A stretch of DNA of 18,134 nucleotides from an uncultured Eubacteriales bacterium. GTDB taxonomy: Bacteria > Bacillota > Clostridia > Christensenellales > CAG-917. Within the stretch, counting starts at the first letter, position 1, and every line of letters starts with the position of its first letter. Position numbers and translations under genes: made by a program. The stretch lies in assembly GCA_900550855.1 (NCBI GenBank), contig URTQ01000010.1, positions 1-18,134 of the forward strand. The letters run 5' to 3'. Under the pieces are notes generated by a model. That model saw only the letters and a list, made by a program, of their open reading frames with translations. It ran no database searches and was not told where the DNA came from. This document shows positions 7,705 through 13,930 of the stretch, piece by piece.

Positions 7705-7728
7705 GCCCGCAGGCGCTCCGCCTACGGC
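7705..7728 (-). terminator. GC-rich hairpin overlapping the dapB stop codon
   Basis: Minus-strand arms GCCGTAGGCG and CGCCTGCGGGC pair around a GAG loop, with one bulged G and one G-T wobble. The hairpin spans the dapB stop (7722-7724). No T-run follows, so it may act as an RNA 3'-end stabiliser or REP-like element rather than a terminator. Confidence 0.4.
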
Positions 7729-8462
7729 AAAATATCCTCTATTCCGTACAATCCTTTGCTTTGCGCAAGCACAAATCGCAATGCTCTCAACGCACCTTCG
7801 GCGTATACGCTTCGGCAAAAAACCTCGTGCCGCAAAACTATGCGCTCGCCCGCCGTGTCGATAATCACTTCGTGTTCGCCGAGCGACGCGCCTATTCGCA
7901 ACGAATGTACGTTCACTTCCCCTTTTTCTCTGCCTATTCCTCTGCCTACGACGACTTTGCCGAACCCTCGCGCTCTGACAATACTCTTCGCAACGGAAAG
8001 TGCCGTGCCGCTTGGCGAATCCATCTTTTTTGCGTGGTGCGCTTCTATGATTTCGATGTCTGCGTCGGGAAAAATCTGCGCAAGTTTTGCCGAAAAGCGT
8101 TTGAGATACGCGATTGCAATCGACATATTGCTTGCCATAAACACGGGGATTTGCGCGCTTGCATTTTCGATATATCCGCGCTCGTATGCCGTATGCCCCG
8201 TCGTTGCGACCACAAGCGGAATATTGCGTTTCACCGCAGATTCGACCACTTCGCACGTTGCCGTATGCAGCGAAAAGTCGACGATTGCGTCCGCTCTTTC
8301 TTTTACGTCGCAAATATCCGAATATCTTGCAACAATGCAATCGAACTCGCCGCCGCCGACATTTTTGTCAACGGCGATAACTTCTATATGCCCCTCGGAT
8401 TGAAAAAGGGCAAGCATCTGCCTGCCCATACGTCCCGATGCCCCCGTAAGAATAACTCTCAT
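7722..8462 (-). CDS. dapB: 4-hydroxy-tetrahydrodipicolinate reductase
   Basis: DapB reduces the product of DapA with NAD(P)H in the diaminopimelate/lysine pathway, which supplies peptidoglycan cross-links. The 246-residue length is normal. The N-terminal Rossmann loop is TGASGRMGRQM (residues 6-16). VVATTGH (near 84-90) and ASNMSIA follow, then the catalytic segment EAHHAKKMDSPSGTAL, matching the family's HHxxKxDAPSGTA with Ser in place of Ala. The gene stands alone: no dapA, lysC or asd is nearby. No ribosome binding site is visible before the ATG at 8462, and a terminator for the upstream lipoprotein operon lies about 90 bp before it, so dapB must have its own promoter, which I could not place with confidence. 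Confidence 0.94.
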   Translation of the reverse strand: MRVILTGASGRMGRQMLALFQSEGHIEVIAVDKNVGGGEFDCIVARYSDICDVKERADAIVDFSLHTATCEVVESAVKRNIPLVVATTGHTAYERGYIENASAQIPVFMASNMSIAIAYLKRFSAKLAQIFPDADIEIIEAHHAKKMDSPSGTALSVAKSIVRARGFGKVVVGRGIGREKGEVNVHSLRIGASLGEHEVIIDTAGERIVLRHEVFCRSVYAEGALRALRFVLAQSKGLYGIEDILP

Positions 8463-8554
8463 ACAAAAGCATATTAGGAATATACTCTTTTGATTCTATT
8501 TTGTTTTTACTTTATATATTGAAAACCTTTTTGCCTGCGCCGACAAAAAAATAA

Positions 8555-8574
8555 AAGGCGGGAAACCCCGCCTT
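8555..8574 (-). terminator. Terminator of the zinc-ribbon/lipoprotein operon
   Basis: A perfect 8-bp stem AAGGCGGG (8555-8562) and CCCGCCTT (8567-8574) has a four-base loop. On the minus strand it is followed by a T-run (TTATTTTTTTG), the form of a strong intrinsic terminator. It lies 21 bp past the lipoprotein stop codon. Confidence 0.9.
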
Positions 8575-8595
8575 CGCATTTTTTCATAACTTTGT

Positions 8596-9420
8596 TCACA
8601 TATTGCCGCTTTCGGACGGCATTATGTAACAAGAAATTTTTACGTCCTTTATGTACGTCGGATAGTAGTCGCTTCCGAGCCATTTGAGATACACCGCCAA
8701 AGATTTTTTGTTGTTGAAACTGCTTTCTGTGAAAACTCGTGCGCTTACAGTAAAATCAAGTGAAAACTCGTTGTATTCAAGTCCGTGTACGATAAAATAC
8801 TTTTTCGCATATATTTCCGCAGCCGAATTGTTTTTGTCCGTAATAAACAACGCTCGGTCAATGTCTTTGTTCGGGTCGTTGCCAAACCCTGCGTATGCCG
8901 GACATTGTATCTTGAAACTTACGGTTATATGCACGTTTCTTGACCTATTGCCTGCAATCGCGCTTCTTTTGAAACCGTCCGTACAATGGAATGACAAATA
9001 ACGCTCGCCGAAGTAATTATATGTATCTTTCCAACTAACACCGTTTGCCAACACGAAATTATCGACGTTTTCCCATTGCGCATAAAACTCGGTGGGATAA
9101 CTCTTTGACCAAACGCTTACCGACTGACCGTCGCTGTCGAAATACATTTGTCCGCCGCTTTCGCTGTCGTAATATCCCGTCAGATAATAACCCGTTTTTG
9201 CCGTAATCGCTTGCATTGCAACGCTTACTTCCTTTCCGACGTATGCGTCCACTTTGTACGTTTCGTCATCGACGTGAACGGTTAGCGTTATCTTTTTCGT
9301 CAATGCTCGCGGCGGCCAAGAACTGTCTTCGGGGCTGCAACCGCTCAAAACGGCGAACATCGAAAACAACACCGCAATAACAACCAAAATCGTTAAAACC
9401 TTTTTTCTTTTGTCAATCAT
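8596..9420 (-). CDS. Lipoprotein with an InlB B-repeat/Flg_new-like domain
   Basis: The 274-residue protein has a classical lipoprotein signal: basic start (residues 1-7), hydrophobic core, then LSGC with lipidated Cys28. Residues about 43-116 resemble the Listeria-Bacteroides (Flg_new) beta-grasp repeat, which usually ends in FxAxW; here it ends FYAQWE. Such repeats occur in surface and adhesin proteins. The C-terminal 150 residues, rich in aromatic residues and beta-prone, are not recognised; they could be a carbohydrate- or ligand-binding beta-sandwich. The ATG overlaps the end of the zinc-ribbon gene by eight bases (ATGATTGA), with GGGGG eight bases upstream, so the two genes are translationally coupled. 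The protein would sit on the outer membrane face. Function unknown. Confidence 0.85.
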   Translation of the reverse strand: MIDKRKKVLTILVVIAVLFSMFAVLSGCSPEDSSWPPRALTKKITLTVHVDDETYKVDAYVGKEVSVAMQAITAKTGYYLTGYYDSESGGQMYFDSDGQSVSVWSKSYPTEFYAQWENVDNFVLANGVSWKDTYNYFGERYLSFHCTDGFKRSAIAGNRSRNVHITVSFKIQCPAYAGFGNDPNKDIDRALFITDKNNSAAEIYAKKYFIVHGLEYNEFSLDFTVSARVFTESSFNNKKSLAVYLKWLGSDYYPTYIKDVKISCYIMPSESGNM

Positions 9421-9652
9421 CTAAATTACCCCCACACTTCGGACAAAATCTTTCATAATAATGTCCGTTACAATTCATACAAACGGGCAGAGTTCCCACC
9501 CATCTGATGGTATTTACTCCACCGCAATCGCAACATTTGATTTTGATTCTTTCCGTCCTTATGCGGAATCCGCAATGCGGACAAACACACGGCGAGATTT
9601 CGTCCGAAACGATGTCAGTGACGTATTGCTTGATTTTGCCGAATAATCCCAT
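9413..9652 (-). CDS. Small double zinc-ribbon protein
   Basis: This 79-residue protein has four CxxC knuckles: Cys24/27, Cys40 or 41/43, Cys58/61 and Cys70/73. They fit two consecutive zinc ribbons of the kind found in small rubredoxin-like or nucleic-acid-associated proteins. There is no signal peptide, so it is cytoplasmic; an amphipathic N-terminal helix (MGLFGKIKQYVTDIV) could touch the membrane. A strong AGGGGG site lies five bases before the start. It is the first gene of an operon with the lipoprotein and is transcribed from a consensus promoter whose spacer is a probable operator. The divergent XRE gene is the obvious candidate regulator. No specific function can be assigned. Confidence 0.85.
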   Translation of the reverse strand: MGLFGKIKQYVTDIVSDEISPCVCPHCGFRIRTERIKIKCCDCGGVNTIRWVGTLPVCMNCNGHYYERFCPKCGGNLDD

Positions 9653-9685
9653 AAAATCCCCCTCATAATAAAATTATCTACGTTC

Positions 9686-9714
9686 AGTATAATCACCTAA
9701 TATACGATTGTCAA
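9686..9714 (-). promoter_or_regulatory. Promoter of the zinc-ribbon/lipoprotein operon
   Basis: Minus-strand -35 TTGACA (9709-9714) and -10 TATACT (9686-9691) have a 17-base spacer. The spacer coincides almost exactly with the first operator repeat (9691-9709), so a protein bound there would block RNA polymerase. The start near 9680 leaves a leader of about 27 nt with a strong ribosome binding site. Confidence 0.85.
9691..9709. promoter_or_regulatory. Operator-like repeat, copy 1
   Basis: AATCACCTAATATACGATT lies between the -35 and -10 boxes of the zinc-ribbon operon promoter. It is an imperfect dyad (ATC at one end, GAT at the other, a TA-rich centre). A second copy starts 30 bp further on with 17 of 19 bases the same. 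The probable ligand is the XRE protein encoded 40 bp away; this is inference from position. Confidence 0.7.
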
Positions 9715-9720
9715 GATAAA

Positions 9721-9739
9721 AATCACCTGATATGCGATT
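9721..9739. promoter_or_regulatory. Operator-like repeat, copy 2, next to the XRE start codon
   Basis: AATCACCTGATATGCGATT repeats copy 1 in the same orientation with two A-to-G changes. It ends eight bases before the XRE ATG. It overlaps a weak plus-strand promoter candidate (TTGTCA at 9708-9713, 17 bases, TATGCG at 9731-9736), so occupancy would repress the regulator itself. The 30-bp phasing, close to three helical turns, would put both bound proteins on nearly the same face. Confidence 0.7.
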
Positions 9740-9747
9740 ATGTCGGT

Positions 9748-9960
9748 ATGGAACTGAAAGATATACAACAAAGATTGCGCGACGCAATAAAGAGTAGCGG
9801 AATCGAACAAAAAGAAATAGCGCGCCAAATCGGCGTATCCCCTCAAACCGTGTCGAAGTATATGAAAAAGGACATTTTCCCCGCACTCGACACGCTTGCG
9901 AAACTATGCCGCGTTCTCGACGTTTCGAGCGACTATATTTTAGGTATTAAAGAAATATAA
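9748..9960 (+). CDS. XRE/Cro-CI family transcriptional regulator, single HTH domain
   Basis: The 70-residue protein is little more than one five-helix Cro/CI DNA-binding domain. The helix-turn-helix lies near residues 21-42 (KEIARQIGVSPQTVSKYMK), followed by the family's typical LAKLCRVLDVSSDYILG. There is no sensor or dimerisation domain, so any signal must act through another protein or through concentration. It is divergent from the zinc-ribbon/lipoprotein operon, and the shared 95 bp carry two operator-like repeats, pointing to repression of both promoters. No ribosome binding site precedes the ATG, and the best promoter candidate would start transcription about five bases before it, so the mRNA may be nearly leaderless. 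Confidence 0.88.
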   Translation: MELKDIQQRLRDAIKSSGIEQKEIARQIGVSPQTVSKYMKKDIFPALDTLAKLCRVLDVSSDYILGIKEI

Positions 9961-10019
9961 TATAAAAAAACAATATAAACCCTCATAAAAAATATCGTAA
10001 ACGAATATAAAAACGCATA

Positions 10020-10047
10020 AAAAATCCGCCGTTTTCGGCGGATTTTT
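10020..10047. terminator. Bidirectional terminator between the XRE gene and fhs
   Basis: A perfect 12-bp stem AAAAATCCGCCG (10020-10031) and CGGCGGATTTTT (10036-10047) with a four-base loop gives A- and T-runs on both strands, suited to ending both convergent transcripts. The roughly 60 bp between the XRE stop and this hairpin are AT-rich with no visible gene. Confidence 0.9.
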
Positions 10048-10060
10048 GTTGTGTTTCAAA

Positions 10061-11746
10061 TCAGAACAAGCCGATTATTTTGCCGTCGTCGGTCACGTCG
10101 ATACGCTCGGCGGCAGGCGATTTTGGAAGCCCCGGCATCGTCATAATCTCGCCCGTAAGCACCACGATAAAGCCTGCGCCTGCACTGACTTTTACGTTCT
10201 TGACCGTCACAAAAAATCCGCTCGGCGCGCCGAGCAACGTTGCGTCGTCGGAAAAACTGTATTGCGTTTTTGCAATGCACACGGGCAAATTCGAGAATCC
10301 CAACTTTTCGAGATTTGCGATTTGCTTTTGCGCGGCAGGCGCAATCGAAACGCCGTCGCCGCCGTAAACTTTGCGCACCACTTTTTCTATTTTTTCGGTT
10401 ATGGAATCTTCGTCGGCGTACGCAAATTCAAACTCGCCCTTTTCCTTTTGGCAGAGGCGCACGACCTCTTTTGCGAGTGCTTCGCCGCCCTTTGAACCGT
10501 CCGCCCAAACCGTTGACAGACGCACGTTTACGCCGAGTTCCTCACACTTGCGAGTGATGAAATCTATCTCTTTGTCCGTATCCGTCGGAAAGCGATTTAT
10601 CGCCACCACGCAAGGAAGTTTGAACACGTTTTTGACGTTTGAAACGTGGCGCAAAAGGTTGGGTATCCCCTTTTCGAGAGCCTCGATATTTTCGGTTGCG
10701 AGGTCTTGTTTTTGCATACCGCCGTGCATTTTGAGAGCGCGGACGGTTGCCACGACAACTACGGCGTCGGGAACGAGATTTGCCTTTCTGCACTTGATGT
10801 CGAAAAACTTCTCTGCGCCGAGGTCTGCGCCGAAACCAGCCTCTGTGATGGTATAATCTGATAGATAAAGTGCCGTTTTGGTTGCAATCACGCTGTTGCA
10901 GCCGTGCGCGATGTTGGCAAACGGTCCGCCGTGAACGAGTGCGGGCGTGCCTTCGAGCGTCTGCACGAGGTTGGGTTTCAACGCGTCTTTCAAGAGTGCC
11001 GCCATTGCGCCTTGCGCCTTCAAATCCGCGCAAGTTACGGGCTTGTCGTCATAGGTATACGCGACGATGATTTTCGAAAGTCTTTCTTTCAAATCTGCAA
11101 GCGAATCGGCAAGGCACAACCCTGCCATAACCTCGCTTGCAACCGTGATGTCGAAGCCGTCCTCTCTCGGCGTGCCGTTCGCCTTTCCGCCGAGTCCGTC
11201 AATGACGAAACGAAGTTGTCTGTCGTTCATATCGACGCATCTTTTCCAAGTGATTTTGCGAGGGTCAATCGAGAGCACGTTGCCTTGTTGAATATGGTTG
11301 TCGAGCATTGCCGCAAGCAAATTGTTTGCCGCGCCGATTGCGTGAAAATCGCCCGTGAAATGCAGATTGATGTCTTCCATAGGCACGACTTGCGCATATC
11401 CGCCGCCTGCCGCGCCGCCCTTGATTCCGAACACAGGTCCGAGCGACGGCTCGCGAAGCGCAACTATCGCCTTTTTGCCGATACGCCTAAGTCCGTCGGC
11501 AAGTCCTATCGTAGTGGTGGTTTTGCCCTCGCCCGCAGGGGTCGGGGTGATTGCGGTGACAAGCACGAGTTTGCCCTTTTTACCGCCCTTTTTCAGAACG
11601 GGGGCATAGTCGATTTTCGCTTTGTATTTGCCGTAGTTTTCCAAAAGTTCGCAATCGATACCGCAGTTTTTCGCCACGTCGCATATAGGAAGCATTTTCG
11701 CGCTTTGCGCAATTTCGATGTCGGATTTGTACGCCGTATTTGCCAT
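10061..11746 (-). CDS. fhs: Formate-tetrahydrofolate ligase
   Basis: This cytoplasmic enzyme joins formate to tetrahydrofolate with ATP, giving 10-formyl-THF for purine and formyl-Met synthesis. It also serves the methyl branch of the Wood-Ljungdahl pathway where that exists. The 561-residue length is normal. The nucleotide loop TPAGEGKTT is at residues 69-77. It is followed by the highly conserved EPSLGPVFGIKGGAAGGGYAQ block near 99-119, the MEDINLHFTGDFHAI block, and a conserved C-terminal SAGAGFIVVLTGEIMTMPGLP. GGTGG lies seven bases before the ATG. The gene is monocistronic with its own promoter and terminator. No other folate or acetyl-CoA pathway gene is next to it, so acetogenesis cannot be inferred. 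Confidence 0.97.
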   Translation of the reverse strand: MANTAYKSDIEIAQSAKMLPICDVAKNCGIDCELLENYGKYKAKIDYAPVLKKGGKKGKLVLVTAITPTPAGEGKTTTTIGLADGLRRIGKKAIVALREPSLGPVFGIKGGAAGGGYAQVVPMEDINLHFTGDFHAIGAANNLLAAMLDNHIQQGNVLSIDPRKITWKRCVDMNDRQLRFVIDGLGGKANGTPREDGFDITVASEVMAGLCLADSLADLKERLSKIIVAYTYDDKPVTCADLKAQGAMAALLKDALKPNLVQTLEGTPALVHGGPFANIAHGCNSVIATKTALYLSDYTITEAGFGADLGAEKFFDIKCRKANLVPDAVVVVATVRALKMHGGMQKQDLATENIEALEKGIPNLLRHVSNVKNVFKLPCVVAINRFPTDTDKEIDFITRKCEELGVNVRLSTVWADGSKGGEALAKEVVRLCQKEKGEFEFAYADEDSITEKIEKVVRKVYGGDGVSIAPAAQKQIANLEKLGFSNLPVCIAKTQYSFSDDATLLGAPSGFFVTVKNVKVSAGAGFIVVLTGEIMTMPGLPKSPAAERIDVTDDGKIIGLF

Positions 11747-11777
11747 ATTTCCACCGCCGTATTTCGTAGATAGGAAA

Positions 11778-11806
11778 ATTATATCACCACGCGGCGTTTT
11801 TCACAA
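11778..11806 (-). promoter_or_regulatory. fhs promoter
   Basis: Minus-strand -35 TTGTGA (11801-11806) and perfect -10 TATAAT (11778-11783) are separated by 17 bases. The start near 11771 gives a leader of about 25 nt. Confidence 0.75.
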
Positions 11807-11844
11807 CAACAACTTTTCCGCCCCCTTAAATATCCGCTTAAAAA

Positions 11845-11862
11845 TACGTTTTTATAAACGTA
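11845..11862. promoter_or_regulatory. Perfect palindrome between the fhs and small membrane protein promoters
   Basis: TACGTTT (11845-11851) and AAACGTA (11856-11862) form 7-bp perfect arms around TTAT. The site lies 28 bp upstream of the -35 box of the plus-strand gene and about 40 bp beyond the fhs -35 box, a usual place for an activator or operator. No T-run and no coding context suggest a terminator. The binding protein is unknown. Confidence 0.5.
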
Positions 11863-11890
11863 CACAAAAACAGCTTTAAGTTGCATATAC

Positions 11891-11919
11891 TTGACATTGC
11901 GTAAAATAAGTGTTACAAC
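11891..11919 (+). promoter_or_regulatory. Promoter of the cysteine-tailed membrane protein gene
   Basis: A perfect TTGACA (11891-11896) lies 17 bases before TACAAC (11914-11919), a -10 with two mismatches. The leader of about 26 nt contains GGAGGA seven bases before the ATG. Confidence 0.6.
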
Positions 11920-11951
11920 ATTCGACGTAAAAAAACACGGAGGAATCCAAA

Positions 11952-12296
11952 ATGAAAGAATTTGCAAAAAAGTATATCGACTGGTATCAAGGTCTTGACA
12001 AAGTCGTAAAGATTTTGCTTTGCATCTTGTGGGACGTTCCCGCAAACCTCTATCGTCTTGCAAAGAGCGCACAAAAAGACAGCGTACTCGGCATCGTGCT
12101 TGCAATCGTACTTATGATTTTCGGCGGTTGGGTACTCTTTGTCATCGACATCGTATCTCTCGTTGTCAAAGACAAGATTTACTGGATTGACGATCTCACC
12201 GACAGCGCAAACTGCGATTCCAACTGCTCTTGCTGCTCGTCTTCCGATTCTTGCGACAAGAAAGACAACGACGCAAAAGACGGAACGGTTGAATAA
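11952..12296 (+). CDS. Small membrane protein with cysteine-rich C-terminal tail, unknown function
   Basis: This is a 114-residue protein. An amphipathic N-terminal part (residues 1-43, including CILWDVPANLYRL) is followed by a long hydrophobic segment (44-72, LGIVLAIVLMIFGGWVLFVID), enough for one or two membrane passes. Next come a conserved-looking KDKIYWIDDL and a hydrophilic tail with cysteines at 88, 92, 94, 95 and 101 among Ser, Asp and Asn. The tail could bind metal or form disulfides; no known motif fits exactly. The start has GGAGGA at ideal spacing and the gene has its own promoter and terminator. I recognise no family. Strong expression signals and a palindrome upstream suggest a regulated, abundant product, which is inference. 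Confidence 0.82.
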   Translation: MKEFAKKYIDWYQGLDKVVKILLCILWDVPANLYRLAKSAQKDSVLGIVLAIVLMIFGGWVLFVIDIVSLVVKDKIYWIDDLTDSANCDSNCSCCSSSDSCDKKDNDAKDGTVE

Positions 12297-12313
12297 TTGT
12301 TTCAACGCAAACT

Positions 12314-12342
12314 AAAAAGCGTGCCTCAACGGCACGCTTTTT
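12314..12342. terminator. Bidirectional terminator between the small membrane protein and HAD genes
   Basis: A perfect 12-bp stem AAAAAGCGTGCC (12314-12325) and GGCACGCTTTTT (12331-12342) has a TCAAC loop. T-runs follow on both strands; it lies 17 bp after the plus-strand stop and 15 bp beyond the minus-strand stop. Confidence 0.92.
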
Positions 12343-12356
12343 GTTATGGTTTTTTT

Positions 12357-13004
12357 TTACTTCCTCTTTTTCTTTTTTGCTTTTTGCTCGTCGTATTCCT
12401 TGACGGCGGTGGCAAAGTCGATTTCTTTGAGGTTGCCCTTCGTTGCAAGATAGCAATGCTTGCCGAGCGCAAATATATATCTGTCGTGGTCGATACTGTC
12501 GCTATATACGTTCTCGACTTCGACGTCGGGCAAAATCTCGTTGAGGCGGCGCACCTTTTCTTCCTTTCTGCAAACCTTGCCGAGCAAATGTCCGTTCTTT
12601 TTGCTGTGCGAACTTGCGATGCAATAGTCGATTTTCATTCTCTTTGCGATTTCTTCGATGAGAAAGTCGGGGCTTGCGCTTATCAACACTACTTTTCTGC
12701 TCGGGTCGCGATTTTCGGGTTTGAAAAAGTCGTAAATGTCCTTTTGGTGCTTATCCCAGTACTTTTTGACGGTTTTTTCGGTGTTGATAAGGCTCACGAA
12801 ATTGAACGCTATCTTTTTGAAGATAGGCACGGGAAGGATTTTGGTGACCATCAAGAATCCCCAAAACAGTTGGAACGGCAACAGAATAAGCGTCCAAGGG
12901 CAATGCGCCATAGACCAAAACCAGTAGTGCAACGCGCTGTCGTACGGGATAGCGGTTTTGTCGAAATCGTAAATGTCAACTTTCATCTTGTCGTCGTGTT
13001 CCAT
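12357..13004 (-). CDS. HAD-superfamily phosphatase (SerB/HAD-IB type)
   Basis: A probable Mg-dependent phosphatase using an aspartyl-phosphate intermediate. Counting from the ATG at 13004 (215 residues), motif I is DFDKT near 13-17 (nucleophile and acid/base aspartates). Motif II is the serine in LISASP near 114-119. The lysine lies in the following KEEK region, and motif III is SDSIDHD near 168-174. The order and spacing match phosphoserine-phosphatase-like (HAD-IB) members. The cap region after motif I is unusually hydrophobic and aromatic (SALHYWFWSMAHCPWTLILL and onward), so it may touch the membrane; substrate unknown. A longer frame to 13106 would cross the promoter. The TATACT at 13014-13019 leaves only nine bases before this ATG and no ribosome binding site, so a nearly leaderless mRNA is likely; Met at 12986 is an alternative start. 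The C-terminus is lysine-rich. Confidence 0.85.
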   Translation of the reverse strand: MEHDDKMKVDIYDFDKTAIPYDSALHYWFWSMAHCPWTLILLPFQLFWGFLMVTKILPVPIFKKIAFNFVSLINTEKTVKKYWDKHQKDIYDFFKPENRDPSRKVVLISASPDFLIEEIAKRMKIDYCIASSHSKKNGHLLGKVCRKEEKVRRLNEILPDVEVENVYSDSIDHDRYIFALGKHCYLATKGNLKEIDFATAVKEYDEQKAKKKKRK

Positions 13005-13013
13005 AGTAAAAAC

Positions 13014-13042
13014 AGTATAACATATATAAAAATAAAAAGAAA
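13014..13042 (-). promoter_or_regulatory. Candidate HAD gene promoter
   Basis: A clear -10 TATACT (minus strand, 13014-13019) is followed after nine bases by the preferred ATG. The -35 region (about 13037-13042, TTTCTT) is a poor match, so the call rests on the -10 box and position. Confidence 0.45.
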
Positions 13043-13078
13043 GACCGAATTTTTGCGCAAAATCGCTTAAAATTGCGG

Positions 13079-13107
13079 TTGAATTTAACGTTAATTTAAG
13101 ATACAAT
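13079..13107 (+). promoter_or_regulatory. Promoter of the two-component genes, with TTAA repeats in the spacer
   Basis: TTGAAT (13079-13084) and TACAAT (13102-13107) are 17 bases apart. The spacer holds three TTAA units (13085-13088, 13091-13094, 13096-13099). OmpR/PhoB-type regulators often bind short direct repeats next to their own promoter, so autoregulation is possible but unproven. The start near 13114 gives a leader of about 47 nt. Confidence 0.6.
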
Positions 13108-13160
13108 TTGTAATATAGTTTTGAAAATAGGAAAAATTCTTTTATTTGACGGAGGTGCGT

Positions 13161-13841
13161 ATGAGAATACTGCTTGTTGAAGACGAAAAAGAATTGTCGA
13201 GAGCGCTCGCTCAGATGTTGATGAAAGACGGCTACGACGTGGACTGCGTGTACGACGGCGCGGACGGATTGAATTTTGCGTCCACCGGTATGTACGATAT
13301 GATTCTTCTCGACGTTATGATGCCCAAAATGAACGGCTTCGAAGTGCTTGCCACTTTAAGACAACGCAAACTCGAAACGCCCGTGATTATGCTCACCGCT
13401 CTCACCGACGAAAACGACAAAATATCCGGACTCGATAAAGGCGCAGACGACTACGTTTCCAAACCCTTCTCTTTCAACGAACTTTCCGCTCGTATCCGCG
13501 CGGTGTTGAGAAGACGCGGCAAACTGCTTTCGGACAACAAACTCGAATACCAAAACGCGTCGCTCGACCTCACCACTTTCACCCTTTCCACGCAAAACGG
13601 AAGCATAAATCTCACGGGTAAGGAATTTGAACTTTTGAGATACCTTTTCGAGTATCCCAACTTTGTCGCGACGAAAGAAAATCTCATTCTCAAAGCGTGG
13701 GGACTCAACAGCGAGTTCGAGTCGAACAACCTCGAAGTGTATATGTCCTTCCTGCGCAAGAAACTTTCGCATCTCGGCGCGAACTTCACCATAGAATCCG
13801 TTCGCGGCGTGGGTTACAAACTCTCTCAATCGAAAATATAA
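13161..13841 (+). CDS. OmpR/PhoB-family response regulator
   Basis: A 226-residue DNA-binding response regulator. The receiver domain has the acidic pair Glu7/Asp8, the phosphoacceptor Asp51 (ILLDVMMPK), Thr79 and Lys101 (SKPF), all intact. The winged-helix effector domain occupies roughly residues 125-226 and ends with the typical SVRGVGYKL. The ATG at 13161 has GGAGGTG directly upstream; an earlier TTG at 13146 would place this site inside the gene and is rejected. It is followed after 89 bp by a histidine kinase, its evident partner, with a terminator-like hairpin between. The signal and target genes are not revealed by the neighbours; the adjacent PfoR-like and peptidase genes are convergent, not co-transcribed. 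Confidence 0.95.
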   Translation: MRILLVEDEKELSRALAQMLMKDGYDVDCVYDGADGLNFASTGMYDMILLDVMMPKMNGFEVLATLRQRKLETPVIMLTALTDENDKISGLDKGADDYVSKPFSFNELSARIRAVLRRRGKLLSDNKLEYQNASLDLTTFTLSTQNGSINLTGKEFELLRYLFEYPNFVATKENLILKAWGLNSEFESNNLEVYMSFLRKKLSHLGANFTIESVRGVGYKLSQSKI

Positions 13842-13873
13842 AACGAAAGGGCGCGCTCTGCGCCTTTTGTTTT
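13840..13873 (+). terminator. Hairpin with T-rich 3' arm between regulator and kinase
   Basis: Arms AAAACGAAAGG-G-CGC and GCGCCTTTTGTTTT pair with one bulged G and one G-T wobble around a GCTCT loop. It starts at the regulator stop codon. Its 3' arm is T-rich, so it can act as a partial terminator that lowers kinase expression relative to the regulator. Confidence 0.65.
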
Positions 13874-13930
13874 GCACAAACAACATTTTATCCTCTCATT
13901 ACGCATAGATAAAATACAGAATCGGGCAAT

